NCBI RefSeq assembly: GCF_042665295.1
Contig: NZ_JBHTCO010000001.1
Coordinates: 62,001 to 126,000 of the forward strand
Reading direction: 5' to 3'
Origin: Scopulibacillus_A cellulosilyticus
Lineage (GTDB): Bacteria > Bacillota > Bacilli > Bacillales > Sporolactobacillaceae
Length of the DNA stretch: 64,000 nt
Part shown: positions 32,897-41,339 of the stretch, one piece after another
Layout of the letters: the number at the start of each line of letters is the position of its first letter
How positions within the stretch are numbered: the stretch's first letter is position 1
Position numbers and translations under genes: made by a program
Notes under the pieces: generated by a model
Told to the model about the DNA's origin: nothing
The model's database searches: none
Seen by the model: the letters and a program-made list of their open reading frames with translations, nothing else

Positions 32897-33808
32897 TTAT
32901 CGATGTTGTAAATATTGATTGGCTTTTGATAGCTCCCTAATCTCTTGAATCTCTTGATCAGATAAATCAGGGGACTCGGCAGCTTGGATGTTGCTGATCA
33001 ATTGCTCTTCACTGCTTGCTCCCGGGATAGTTACAGCGACCGCCGGGTTGGCCAGTACATATCGAATGGCTGTATGAGATAAACTGCGTTCACTGCTTGT
33101 TTTCTCTTTTAATTGAGCCACTAATGTTTTTAATTCTTCATCCGTATAATCAAGATAACCTTTTTCAGATATTTTATTTAAGCCGTTATCAGATAAAATA
33201 CCTTTACCGACAGGGCCTCGGGCAATGACACTAATATTATTTTCTTTTAGAAAGTCCAGGATTTCTTCTTCTGGCCGCCGGTCTAAGATACTGTATTGCA
33301 TCATAACGCTGACAATTGAAGACTTTTGAACGTATTCGCGAATAACATTCGGCCGGATCGAGCTGATGCCGTAATATCGTATAATCCCTTCTTGGACTAA
33401 TTCTTCAAAAGCTTCGATTGTTTCATCGACAGGATCTTCAATCGTGCCGCCGTGTAATTGAAAAAGATCAATATAATCGGTATTTAACCGTTGGCAACTT
33501 TTTTTAACGGCTTCTTTTATGTAGGTTTTAGAAGGGTCCCAGAACCATCCTTCTTGCCCAGGTTCCCAATGGTTACCGGCTTTTGTCGCCAATATAACCT
33601 GATCCCTTTTTCCTTTTAAGGCTTTACCAAGAACTTCTTCAATTCGCCCAAAATCGTATAAGTCCGCGGTATCAATAAAATTAACGCCCTTATCTATAGC
33701 TTTATTTACCAGATAAACAGCATCTTTTTCATCTTTGGGGAGAGACATCGTGCCATATCCAATTTCACTGACATAAAGATCAGAGGTGCCTAATTGATTT
33801 TTCTTCAT
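32897..33808 (-). CDS. Aldo/keto reductase (YqkF-like)
   Basis: NAD(P)H-dependent aldo/keto reductase with a TIM-barrel fold, 303 residues. The catalytic tetrad is visible: Asp and Tyr in TADLYDFG, Lys in LATKAGN, and His in FQLHGG. The segment WDPSKTYIKEAVKKS and the run TDYIDLFQLHGGTIED match B. subtilis YqkF closely, which also lies near nudF, so this marks the start of the syntenic block. AGGAGG precedes the ATG. The natural substrate is unknown. Confidence 0.92.
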   Translation of the reverse strand: MKKNQLGTSDLYVSEIGYGTMSLPKDEKDAVYLVNKAIDKGVNFIDTADLYDFGRIEEVLGKALKGKRDQVILATKAGNHWEPGQEGWFWDPSKTYIKEAVKKSCQRLNTDYIDLFQLHGGTIEDPVDETIEAFEELVQEGIIRYYGISSIRPNVIREYVQKSSIVSVMMQYSILDRRPEEEILDFLKENNISVIARGPVGKGILSDNGLNKISEKGYLDYTDEELKTLVAQLKEKTSSERSLSHTAIRYVLANPAVAVTIPGASSEEQLISNIQAAESPDLSDQEIQEIRELSKANQYLQHR

Positions 33809-34011
33809 TCTTTTCCTCCTGCCCTTGATAGATGATTATATTTTTTATTATATAAAGATACAGGAGTAAAAGTCGAATAATCGGATTTTTTATTATAAGA
33901 AAAACTTAAAATCGGAAAAGAGGTGTTCATAAATATATCATGACCCGTTAACAAAGGTAATTTGGAGTGAACAAAGATAGAATTTTGAAAAAATCTTGGA
34001 GGTGTTTACAT

Positions 34012-34482
34012 ATGTCTGAAAGTAAAAATATCCGTATTATTAGAGCGGGAGTGAATGATTTAGATCTTATTGCACCGCTTTTTGATAAGTACAGAACTTT
34101 TTACAAGCAATCATCCAATATAACTGTAGGAAGAAATTTTCTGAGAGAAAGGTTAAATAATAACGAATCAATTATCTTTTTGGCAGTAGAAGAACAAGAC
34201 TCGGAATTAAAAGCATTGGGATTTACGCAGCTTTACCCGTCTTTTTCATCAGTATCCATGAAAAGGCTTTGGATACTTAATGATTTATATGTTGATCAAA
34301 CTGCAAGGAGAAAAGGGGTGGGGGGAAAATTATTGGACAAAGCGAAAGAACTTGCCATAGAAACAGATGCTAAAGGGTTAACGCTTCAAACAGACATTGA
34401 TAATTATTCGGCCCAGCATCTCTATGAATCAAACGAATATATCAAAGACGTTGAATGTTATCATTATAATTTAACTTTTTAG
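34012..34482 (+). CDS. GNAT acetyltransferase
   Basis: GCN5-related acetyltransferase, 156 residues. The acetyl-CoA motif is DQTARRKGVGGKLLDKAKELA after the strand LWILNDLYV. The start MSESKNIR is preferred because GGAGGTG lies about eight bases upstream; an in-frame GTG 45 bases earlier has no ribosome site. The substrate is unknown. It precedes an ABM-domain gene by 48 bases and may be co-transcribed with it. Confidence 0.87.
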   Translation: MSESKNIRIIRAGVNDLDLIAPLFDKYRTFYKQSSNITVGRNFLRERLNNNESIIFLAVEEQDSELKALGFTQLYPSFSSVSMKRLWILNDLYVDQTARRKGVGGKLLDKAKELAIETDAKGLTLQTDIDNYSAQHLYESNEYIKDVECYHYNLTF

Positions 34483-34530
34483 AAAAACAATAATGACAGT
34501 TTAATAACCGAATGATTGGGAGGCTTTGTT

Positions 34531-34839
34531 ATGGAATCATATTATGCAGTTATTTTCTCTTCCAAGCGGTCAAATGTTGGCCAAAAAGGGTATGATGCTA
34601 TGTCGGAAAAAATGGTTAAATTAGCAAAACAGCAGCCGGGATTTATTGATGTCGAGAGCGCAAGGGATGAAAGGGGATTTGGAATAACCGTTTCTTATTG
34701 GGAATCACTTGAAGCTATTAAACAATGGAAAGAACATGCGGTTCATAAAGCGGCACAAGAAAAAGGGAAAGAAGTCTGGTATGATCACTATACAACACGG
34801 ATTTGCAAAATTGAAAGGGAGTATTCTTTTAAAAAATAA
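34531..34839 (+). CDS. ABM-domain (YgiN-like) protein
   Basis: Antibiotic-biosynthesis-monooxygenase fold protein, 102 residues, a dimeric ferredoxin-like barrel. YAVIFSSKRS, KLAKQQPGFIDVESARDERGFGITVSYW and EAIKQWKEHAVHKAAQEKG follow the family pattern (PGF, W, W/H positions). GGGAGG lies seven bases before this ATG. Members may be quinol monooxygenases or heme-degrading enzymes. The heme-binding Asn of IsdG is not evident, so no reaction is assigned. Confidence 0.82.
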   Translation: MESYYAVIFSSKRSNVGQKGYDAMSEKMVKLAKQQPGFIDVESARDERGFGITVSYWESLEAIKQWKEHAVHKAAQEKGKEVWYDHYTTRICKIEREYSFKK

Positions 34840-34859
34840 TCAAAAAATAATTATTTTCT

Positions 34860-34896
34860 TGCGGCATAGCTGTCTGAGTTGTGCTGCATTTTTTAT
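34860..34896 (+). terminator. Intrinsic terminator
   Basis: TGCGGCATA pairs with TGTGCTGCA (G-U allowed) followed by TTTTTTAT, ending the GNAT-ABM unit. Confidence 0.65.
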
Positions 34897-35082
34897 AATT
34901 CGCGTTTTCGATATTTTCCTTATTTAACAAATTTATTCCATTCTCTTGAAAGTTAGTATAAAGAAATGGCAAAATAAAAGAGGATAACATACTTAAGGGG
35001 TGCTTTGGGAATTTTCATACTATTATCTGTTGAGTGATAAAACCAACATCATAGAATTTCACATAAAAAGGAGCAACTTGTT

Positions 35083-36573
35083 ATGACAGATGATAAACAA
35101 AAAATATTGGAGACCATCCCTCAGAAAGGCTTTTTTGGTCATCCGAAAGGACTTTTAACCCTATTTTCAATTGAATTTTGGGAACGCTTTTCTTATTACG
35201 GCATGCGTGCCATTCTATTATTTTATATTTATTATGCCACGACCAAGGGCGGCTTGGGGCTGGATAAAGCGACAGCGGCGTCTATCATGTCAATTTATGG
35301 TTCACTGGTCTATATGTCAACAATTATCGGGGGATGGCTCGCTGACCGAATTTTGGGCAGTCGATCAACGATTATATTTGGCGGTATCTTGATTGCTTTC
35401 GGACACTTGGCGTTATCAGTTCCCGGCAGTGTACCGGCATTATACATTTCAATGGCACTTATTATTTTAGGGTCGGGTATTTTAAAGCCTAACTTATCAA
35501 ATATCGTAGGTGATTTGTATTCCAAGACGGATTATCGCCGTGACGCGGGCTTTAGTATTTTTTATGCCGGAGCCAACGCAGGGGCTTTATTAGCACCGCT
35601 GATTGTTGGAACAGTCGGCCAAATGTACAGCTTCCATTTAGGTTTTTCTATTGCAGCAATCGGCATGATTATCGGTCTGATTTGGTATGCTTTAACGTCT
35701 AGAAAATCTTTGGGACAAGCCGGACGGTATGTTCCTAATCCATTGACACCGGATGAGAAGTCTAAAGTATTGACACGTCTTGGTATTGGTGCTTTAGTCA
35801 TTATTATTTTATTAATTGTAACGATTACAACTGGATTATTAACAATTAATAGATTTACCTATGTTGTCAGTATTTTGGGAATTATTATTCCGCTGGTTTA
35901 TTTTATTGTTATGTACACAAGTAAAAAAACAACTGCTGATGAAAAGTCCCGGATTGTAGCTTATATACCATTATTTATTACAGCGATTTGTTTCTGGTGT
36001 ATTCAAGAACAGGGATCAACGATTTTTTCTGAAGTCGCAGACTCTCAAACAAAACTGGATTTTGGCTGGCTGCATATCCAATCATCTTGGTTCCAGTCCG
36101 TTAACCCATTATATATCGTTATTTTGGCTCCAGTATTCGCTGCGGTATGGACAAAATTAGGCAAACGTCAGCCATCTACGCCGGTGAAATTTTCTGTTGG
36201 CGTTATCTTGTCTGGTATCTCATTCCTAATTATGGTCATTCCTTTCGTATTACCGGGTAATCATCATGCTATTAATCCATTATGGCTTGTCATCAGTTTG
36301 TTATCCGTAACGTTAGGTGAATTGTTCTTATCTCCGGTTGGTGTTTCTGCAACAACGAAATTAGCGCCGGCTGCTTTTGCTTCACAAACAATGAGCGTGT
36401 GGTATTTAACCGATGCTTCAGCGCAAGCCATTAATGCCCAATTAGTTAAGTTTTTTAACTTTAATACAGAAGTTGTTTACTTTACTGTTATAGGAATTAT
36501 TTCTATTATCATTGGGATCATTCTACTTTTACTATCGAAAAAAATTCATGGTCTTATGCGCGGTGTGGACTGA
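35083..36573 (+). CDS. dtpT: POT-family di/tripeptide transporter
   Basis: Proton-coupled oligopeptide transporter (PTR2/POT), 496 residues, about 14 helices. The family motif on helix 1, EFWERFSYYGMRAIL, includes the E-x-x-E-R-F-x-Y-Y signature for proton and peptide handling. GWLADRILGSR follows helix 2, and FSIFYAGANAGALLAPL matches the second PTR2 signature. AAGGAG lies before the ATG. Single gene with a strong bidirectional terminator. Confidence 0.95.
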   Translation: MTDDKQKILETIPQKGFFGHPKGLLTLFSIEFWERFSYYGMRAILLFYIYYATTKGGLGLDKATAASIMSIYGSLVYMSTIIGGWLADRILGSRSTIIFGGILIAFGHLALSVPGSVPALYISMALIILGSGILKPNLSNIVGDLYSKTDYRRDAGFSIFYAGANAGALLAPLIVGTVGQMYSFHLGFSIAAIGMIIGLIWYALTSRKSLGQAGRYVPNPLTPDEKSKVLTRLGIGALVIIILLIVTITTGLLTINRFTYVVSILGIIIPLVYFIVMYTSKKTTADEKSRIVAYIPLFITAICFWCIQEQGSTIFSEVADSQTKLDFGWLHIQSSWFQSVNPLYIVILAPVFAAVWTKLGKRQPSTPVKFSVGVILSGISFLIMVIPFVLPGNHHAINPLWLVISLLSVTLGELFLSPVGVSATTKLAPAAFASQTMSVWYLTDASAQAINAQLVKFFNFNTEVVYFTVIGIISIIIGIILLLLSKKIHGLMRGVD

Positions 36574-36603
36574 TTTCGATCACTATAACTTTAGAAAACT
36601 ATC

Positions 36604-36640
36604 AAAAAATGCAGGAGCCTATTGGCTTCTGCATTTTTTG
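36604..36640. terminator. Bidirectional terminator
   Basis: AAAAAATGCAGGAGCC and GGCTTCTGCATTTTTT form a near-perfect stem with T-runs in both directions. It serves dtpT and the convergent rarD, whose last codons lie inside it. Confidence 0.85.
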
Positions 36641-37584
36641 CTGGTGTAGCTGTGCTGCTTCTTATGCAATATTTTATCTTCGATGATAACTAACCATTTT
36701 GTCCTGGAAACAGCATATAAAATTAATGATGCCCAAATAAGAATAAAGGTAACAAGATTATCTCTATTAAAAGGCTCATGATAAAGAAGAGTACCAAGAA
36801 TCAACATGAGGGTCGGTGCAATGTATTGAAAAAACCCGACCATTGTGAGTGATATTCGGTTTGCGCCTACCGCGAATAACAGCAGCGGTATAGCTGTAAC
36901 GATGCCTGCCCCCATTAGTAGCAGAGTCAAACTTGGCTTTACAAACATCATTGAATGGCCAGCGTGCGAATTAAAAAAGACAAGATATATTAATGCGATC
37001 GGTGCGACGATAAATGTCTCGATTGTTAAACCTGTCATGGCCCGTAAATGAATTGTTTTTTTGAGAAGGCCGTATAGTCCAAAACTTAAGGCAAGACCTA
37101 ATGAAATCCATGGAAAAGTACCGGTCTCAATGGTCATTAACAATACTCCGATAAGTGCAATGATAAAAGACACAATTTGCCACATTGATAGCCTTTCCTT
37201 TAAAAAAATAACACCCATCAATACACTGATTAATGGATTAATATAATAGCCGAGACTTGATTGGACAACGTGACCGTGTCCAACAGCCCAAATAAATATA
37301 TACCAATTAATGGTGATAACAAAGGAAGCGGCAATAATACTGAACAATTTTTTAGGTGTAGCAACCAATTGTTTTATATCGCAGACTAAGAGCGGCATAT
37401 TTCTAGTGATTAAAACAATGATAAACATAAAAATAAATGACCAGATGATCCGTTGGGCAAGAACCTCTTCAGCAGTCACGCCATCAATTAGCTTCCAATA
37501 AATAGGTAAAACTCCCCAGAGGACATAAGCCCCTATAGCTGCCAATGCACCGAGCATTAATTCCTTTGATTGGGATGATTCCAT
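36619..37584 (-). CDS. rarD: RarD-family EamA permease
   Basis: Ten-helix drug/metabolite transporter of the RarD type, 321 residues. The N-terminal GALAAIGAYVLWGVLPIYWKLI and the central SLGYYINPLISVLMGVIFLKERLS are distinctive for RarD (named for a chloramphenicol-sensitivity association; true substrate unknown). The ATG starting MESSQSKE is chosen although AGGAGG touches it, because GGGGGG further upstream gives workable spacing. The longer frame starting at 37710 adds 42 non-family residues. Confidence 0.88.
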   Translation of the reverse strand: MESSQSKELMLGALAAIGAYVLWGVLPIYWKLIDGVTAEEVLAQRIIWSFIFMFIIVLITRNMPLLVCDIKQLVATPKKLFSIIAASFVITINWYIFIWAVGHGHVVQSSLGYYINPLISVLMGVIFLKERLSMWQIVSFIIALIGVLLMTIETGTFPWISLGLALSFGLYGLLKKTIHLRAMTGLTIETFIVAPIALIYLVFFNSHAGHSMMFVKPSLTLLLMGAGIVTAIPLLLFAVGANRISLTMVGFFQYIAPTLMLILGTLLYHEPFNRDNLVTFILIWASLILYAVSRTKWLVIIEDKILHKKQHSYTSKKCRSQ

Positions 37585-37630
37585 CCTCCTACCCCCCATT
37601 TCTCTGTGATGATAAAGTGAACTTTTCACC

Positions 37631-37654
37631 AGCAGGGGAGACCCCCTGCTGATG
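37631..37654 (-). promoter_or_regulatory. GC-rich hairpin in the rarD leader
   Basis: CAGCAGGGG and CCCCTGCTG form a nine-base stem about 50 nt before the rarD start. On the minus strand it is followed by GTGAAAAGTTCAC, a second small dyad. No T-run. It could stabilise or regulate the leader. Confidence 0.35.
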
Positions 37655-37837
37655 GTTACGTAAGCCAATCGGGATAAATCAATTTTAGAGATTCCAACCA
37701 ATATTTTCAAGGGGTAAAGTTCACGAATTCAAATGATATATAAATAATCAACAATATTGATTAGGGATTTATTTTTTTTGTGAAAATGATGCTTATGATA
37801 AACTGAAAAAAGATTGATAAAGAAGGGAATGTCTTTC

Positions 37838-38380
37838 TTGGAAACATTAAATGAAAAAACAATTCATTCAGAAACGATTTATGAAGGGAAAATTATAAAA
37901 GTTAAAGTTGATGATGTTACCCTTCCAGACGGCGGGAAAAGTAAAAGAGAAATTGTCGAGCATCCAGGAGCGGTTGCTATTATTGCACTTAACCCGGAAG
38001 GAAAGCTGCTGTTAGTTAAGCAATTTAGAAAACCGCTTGAAAAAGTTATTTATGAAATTCCGGCCGGGAAGCTTGAACCTGGGGAAGATCCTAAAGAAAC
38101 AGCATTACGGGAGCTTGAAGAGGAGACAGGTTATCAATGCGAAGAAATGAACCATGTTATTTCCTTTTATACATCACCTGGGTTTGCGAATGAACTTGTC
38201 CATATTTACTTTACAGATTCATTAAAAAAAGGTAAGCAGCAATTAGATGAGGATGAATTTCTTGTGAATAAAGAAGTAGATTTGCAAACGGCCATGGCAA
38301 TGATGGACGACCATCGTATATTTGATGCGAAAACCGTTTATGCTGTTCAGTATATGCAGCTGATGAAGCACAATAAATAA
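37838..38380 (+). CDS. nudF: ADP-ribose pyrophosphatase (Nudix)
   Basis: Hydrolyses ADP-ribose to AMP and ribose 5-phosphate. The Nudix box reads GKLEPGEDPKETALRELEEETGY, matching G-x5-E-x7-REUxEExGU. KREIVEHPGAVAI and VKQFRKPLEKVIYEIPAGKLE are NudF-specific. A TTG start (METLNEKTI) is preferred: AAGGGA is nine bases upstream and B. subtilis NudF begins at the equivalent residue. An ATG eight bases after the ribosome site's first A is too close. About 180 residues. Confidence 0.92.
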   Translation: METLNEKTIHSETIYEGKIIKVKVDDVTLPDGGKSKREIVEHPGAVAIIALNPEGKLLLVKQFRKPLEKVIYEIPAGKLEPGEDPKETALRELEEETGYQCEEMNHVISFYTSPGFANELVHIYFTDSLKKGKQQLDEDEFLVNKEVDLQTAMAMMDDHRIFDAKTVYAVQYMQLMKHNK

Positions 38381-38383
38381 ATA

Positions 38384-38427
38384 GATGTTCAAAAAGAACA
38401 ATTGTAAAATGTTCTCCTTTTGAACTT
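38384..38427. repeat. Dispersed palindrome family 2, copy 1
   Basis: GATGTTCAAAAAGAACA folds onto TGTTCTCCTTTTGAAC, a long stem with outer GTTCAAAA/TTTTGAAC and inner AGAACA/TGTTCT arms. The outer arms recur at 45711-45766 and 58421-58453. Confidence 0.75.
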
Positions 38428-38449
38428 TATGCAAAAAGGAATGGCTTGT

Positions 38450-39616
38450 ATGAACACTTACTTTGCGGACTTGCATATTCATATTGGCAGAACCCAAAGC
38501 GGAAAACCTGTCAAAATAACCGGTGCAAAAACGTTAACAATTGATCGGATATTAGAAGAAGCGTCAGACCGAAAAGGAATTGATATTGTCGGTGTTATTG
38601 ATTCACAGGTTCCGGAAGTTATAAGGCAATTAGAAGATATGATTAAAGATGAATTAGTTCAACCTCTTACAGGCGGAGGATTAAAATACCGTTCAACAAC
38701 TTTGCTGCTGGGTTCCGAAATTGAAATTAATGATGAGACAACAAAAGGGCCGATTCACGTTCTGGCCTTTATGCCGACACTTGAAAAAATGCGAGTCTTC
38801 AGCTTATGGTTATCAAAATATATGACAAATGTTTCCCTTAGTACACAACGATTTTTAGGATCAGCAAAAGTTTTACAAGAAAAAGTTAAATCACTTGGCG
38901 GTTTATTTATTCCCGCGCATATTTTTACACCTTTTAAAAGTTTATATGGTTCAGGTGTCTCTTGTACTTTAACAGAAGTATTTCATCCCGAAATGATTGA
39001 CGCTGTAGAATTAGGGTTAAGTTCAGATACCTCAATGGCGGATCAAATTCCAGAGCTTCATCATTATACATTTTTAACAAATTCAGATGCCCATTCGTTA
39101 AAGAAAATTGCGAGAGAATATCAAAAACTTCAATTAAATGAGCCGACTTTTCAAGAGTTTTCTTATGCTTTAAAAGCAATAGAAGGACGCAGCGTTGCTT
39201 GTAATTATGGTCTTAATCCCCGATTGGGCAAATATCACCGTACTTGCTGTGCGAATTGTTTTACGGTGCTTAACAGTCACGAACAAGGTGACCGCTGTCC
39301 AAATTGCGGTCATAAACGTGTCATTAAAGGTGTCTATGATCGTTTGTTGGAGTTAAAAAAAGAAGAACGGCACCCGGACCGGCCGCCTTATGTTCATCAA
39401 GTGCCGCTTGAATTTATTCCAAAAGTCGGTCCGAAAACCTTAGAAAAGCTCCTTAACCGCTTTGGCACGGAAATGAATGTCATGCATAAGGCGCAAGAGC
39501 AAGAATTAATAAAAGTCGTTGGGGAGAAAACAGCTGAATTCATCATTAAAGCAAGAAAAGGGGAATTATCATTGGAAACCGGCGGGGCAGGCAGGTACGG
39601 TAAGGTTAAAGGATAG
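38450..39616 (+). CDS. EndoQ/YqxK family PHP-domain endonuclease
   Basis: PHP-domain protein of the endonuclease Q family, which nicks DNA 5-prime of deaminated bases; B. subtilis YqxK is the syntenic counterpart. The N-terminal PHP metal motif is FADLHIHIG. A treble-clef zinc site (CCANCF...CPNCG) lies near residues 265-290. C-terminal helix-hairpin-helix PKVGPKTLEKLLNRFG and KVVGEKTAEFI follow. The ATG starting MNTYFADLH has AAAAAGGA nine bases upstream. 388 residues. Substrate specificity for uracil, hypoxanthine or AP sites is known for family members, not tested here. Confidence 0.88.
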   Translation: MNTYFADLHIHIGRTQSGKPVKITGAKTLTIDRILEEASDRKGIDIVGVIDSQVPEVIRQLEDMIKDELVQPLTGGGLKYRSTTLLLGSEIEINDETTKGPIHVLAFMPTLEKMRVFSLWLSKYMTNVSLSTQRFLGSAKVLQEKVKSLGGLFIPAHIFTPFKSLYGSGVSCTLTEVFHPEMIDAVELGLSSDTSMADQIPELHHYTFLTNSDAHSLKKIAREYQKLQLNEPTFQEFSYALKAIEGRSVACNYGLNPRLGKYHRTCCANCFTVLNSHEQGDRCPNCGHKRVIKGVYDRLLELKKEERHPDRPPYVHQVPLEFIPKVGPKTLEKLLNRFGTEMNVMHKAQEQELIKVVGEKTAEFIIKARKGELSLETGGAGRYGKVKG

Positions 39617-39664
39617 TTAATTTTAAGAAATTCTTTATATTAAATTTTTTACACTATGGGCAGT

Positions 39665-39708
39665 TGCCTGCGCTGTTAGGCTTGGCACCAGCCGAGTTTT
39701 CTTTAATA
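39665..39708 (+). repeat. Dispersed repeat family 1, copy C (3-prime part)
   Basis: GCTGTTAGGCTTGGCACCAG then CCGAGTTTTCTTTAAT. It matches the 3-prime 40 nt of copies A and B. CTTGGC pairs with GCCGAG, with compensating changes relative to CTTGCC/GGCAAG in copy B, and a T-rich tail follows. It could end the nudF-yqxK transcript. Confidence 0.65.
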
Positions 39709-39729
39709 GATTTTTGTCATAGACTTTCA

Positions 39730-39769
39730 CCTCCCTTAATAGACTCTTTATAAGTCTATGAAAGGGAGG
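39730..39769 (+). promoter_or_regulatory. Hairpin sequestering the spoIIM ribosome site
   Basis: CCTCCCTT (39730-39737) pairs with AAGGGAGG (39762-39769), and AATAGAC continues with GTCTAT for about 14 pairs in all, with one mismatch and a nine-base loop. The downstream arm is the spoIIM Shine-Dalgarno. Read-through RNA would be translationally silent; a transcript starting inside the stem would be free. Confidence 0.65.
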
Positions 39770-39776
39770 CGTCAAA

Positions 39777-40409
39777 ATGAACAGCAGGGAAATCAGAAAA
39801 TGGACGACACGGCATATTCAAGATAATCTTTCAATTTATACGTTTGTCATTGTTCTCTTTTTTACCGGCATTATTTTTGGGGCGGTTATTGTCAATAGTT
39901 TGCCTTATGAAGCGAAGCAAAACTTATTTGACTATTTAAATCAGTTTTTCAAAGAATTGTCTGGCGGGAAAATAGCTGTTCCTTCAGCAATGTTAAGTGA
40001 GAGCTTCCTGCAGTATGTTCAATACCTCGGATTTATGTGGGTGCTTGGTCTATCAGTGATTGGCTTGCCGGTGATTTTCATACTTTTATTTTTAAAAGGG
40101 ATTGTTATTGGTTTTACTGTCGGTTTTTTAGTTAATCAAATGGGATTTCATGGTTTTTGGGTGGCAATGGCGAGTGTTTTTCCGCAAAATCTTATAGTCA
40201 TTCCGGCATTTATTATCATGGGGGCTGTCTCAGTCAGCTTTTCACTTAAAATGTTCCGGCAATTATTAATGAGGACACGTAAAAAACCGCTTTTACCGCA
40301 ATTTATTCGATATGCATTATTAATGTTTGCTGTCAGTCTGCTGATGTTTGTTGTATCAGCGTATGAAGCTTACCTTTCCCCAATATTGATTCGCGGCATT
40401 ATTGGTTAA
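39777..40409 (+). CDS. spoIIM: Stage II sporulation protein M
   Basis: Membrane component of the SpoIID-SpoIIM-SpoIIP engulfment machine; it recruits the peptidoglycan-degrading partners at the septum. 210 residues with five predicted membrane helices. FTGIIFGAVIVNSLP at the first helix, LKGIVIGFTVGFLV and VAMASVFPQNLIVIPAFII are characteristic. The gene lies in the conserved yqxK-spoIIM-fur order. AAGGGAGG precedes the ATG but is locked in the hairpin at 39730-39769. Confidence 0.95.
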   Translation: MNSREIRKWTTRHIQDNLSIYTFVIVLFFTGIIFGAVIVNSLPYEAKQNLFDYLNQFFKELSGGKIAVPSAMLSESFLQYVQYLGFMWVLGLSVIGLPVIFILLFLKGIVIGFTVGFLVNQMGFHGFWVAMASVFPQNLIVIPAFIIMGAVSVSFSLKMFRQLLMRTRKKPLLPQFIRYALLMFAVSLLMFVVSAYEAYLSPILIRGIIG

Positions 40410-40421
40410 TTCAATTGCAAA

Positions 40422-40459
40422 TTATAATTATTATAAAATGTAAATTATAATTATTTTAA
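40422..40459. promoter_or_regulatory. Tandem PerR-type boxes before fur
   Basis: TTATAATTATTATAA (40422-40436) is a perfect 7-1-7 match to the PerR consensus TTATAATnATTATAA. TTATAATTATTTTAA (40445-40459) matches 14 of 15. Both lie just upstream of the -35 of the fur-family promoter. PerR control of fur is known in B. subtilis. Confidence 0.75.
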
Positions 40460-40460
40460 T

Positions 40461-40489
40461 TTGACACCTCTTTTCGTAAAGTCTATAAT
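40461..40489 (+). promoter_or_regulatory. Sigma-A promoter of the fur-family gene
   Basis: TTGACA, 17 bases, TATAAT: consensus at both hexamers. It follows the second PerR-type box by one base. Confidence 0.85.
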
Positions 40490-40521
40490 AATTTTGTATA
40501 GAATGCGAGGGAGGTTAGGGT

Positions 40522-40980
40522 ATGGAGAACCGTATAGACCGTATTAAAAAGCAATTGCATTCACAAAAATACAAATTAACGCCTCAACGTGAAGCAACTG
40601 TCAGAGTACTCTTGGAAAATGAAGAAGATCATTTAAGCGCTGAAGATGTTTACCTCCTCGTAAAAGAAAAAGCGCCTGAAATCGGCTTAGCCACAGTATA
40701 CCGAACACTTGAATTATTGACTGAATTAAAGGTAGTAGATAAGATTAATTTTGGTGATGGTGTCTCACGCTATGATTTAAGAAAAGAAGGGGCGGCACAC
40801 TTTCATCACCATCTCGTATGCATTGAATGCGGGGCAGTTGATGAAATACAAGAAGATTTATTAGGGGATGTTGAGAAAGTCGTTGAAAAAGACTGGAATT
40901 TTAAAATAAAGGATCATAGATTAACCTTTCACGGCATCTGTCACCGTTGTCAAGCAAAGCATAAAGAAAATGATGATTAA
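40522..40980 (+). CDS. fur: Ferric uptake regulator family repressor
   Basis: Metal-responsive dimeric repressor, 152 residues. The N-terminal winged helix (LTPQREATVRVLLENEEDHLSAEDVY, GLATVYRTLELL) is followed by a dimerisation domain with metal-site residues HFHHHLVCIECG and a second CHRC pair, giving the structural zinc site CxxC...CxxC. Synteny with B. subtilis (spoIIM-fur-yqzK-xerD) supports Fur rather than PerR or Zur. GGGAGG precedes the ATG. PerR-type boxes upstream suggest peroxide-linked control. Confidence 0.93.
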   Translation: MENRIDRIKKQLHSQKYKLTPQREATVRVLLENEEDHLSAEDVYLLVKEKAPEIGLATVYRTLELLTELKVVDKINFGDGVSRYDLRKEGAAHFHHHLVCIECGAVDEIQEDLLGDVEKVVEKDWNFKIKDHRLTFHGICHRCQAKHKENDD

Positions 40981-41104
40981 TAAAATATGTTGATAATGGA
41001 TGATATACCTTTTCCAGAAAGGAGAAGGTTTTTTAATGTATAAACCCTATTAAAATTGGCATATCTTGTACTAATAATGATTTTTGCCAATGGGGTGTAC
41101 AAAA

Positions 41105-41335
41105 ATGAAAGACGGATTAAAAATTATTTTTGATACAATAAAGGTAACCGTTTTATTTGCTGTATGCACAGTTGCTTTTTATTTTGGTTTGAAATGGCTT
41201 GATCATAATTACGAAAGCTATCACAAGTATGATGAGCCGAGCGGCCGTGCTGTTAAGGTCTATGAACCTATTGATTCCAATAAAAAGACTGATTGGTCTG
41301 GACGTTTGATCGAGTTTTTCAGAAATGGGGAATAA
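41105..41335 (+). CDS. yqzK: DUF4227 membrane protein (YqzK)
   Basis: Short membrane-anchored protein of unknown function, 76 residues. One N-terminal helix (TVLFAVCTVAFYFGLKWL) is followed by an extracytoplasmic or cytoplasmic tail with RYKYDEP-like sequence (here HKYDEPSGRAVKVYEP). It is placed between fur and xerD exactly as in B. subtilis. I start at MKDGLKII, with GGGGTG upstream. The end is five bases before xerD, so the two are probably co-translated. Confidence 0.85.
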   Translation: MKDGLKIIFDTIKVTVLFAVCTVAFYFGLKWLDHNYESYHKYDEPSGRAVKVYEPIDSNKKTDWSGRLIEFFRNGE

Positions 41336-41339
41336 AATC

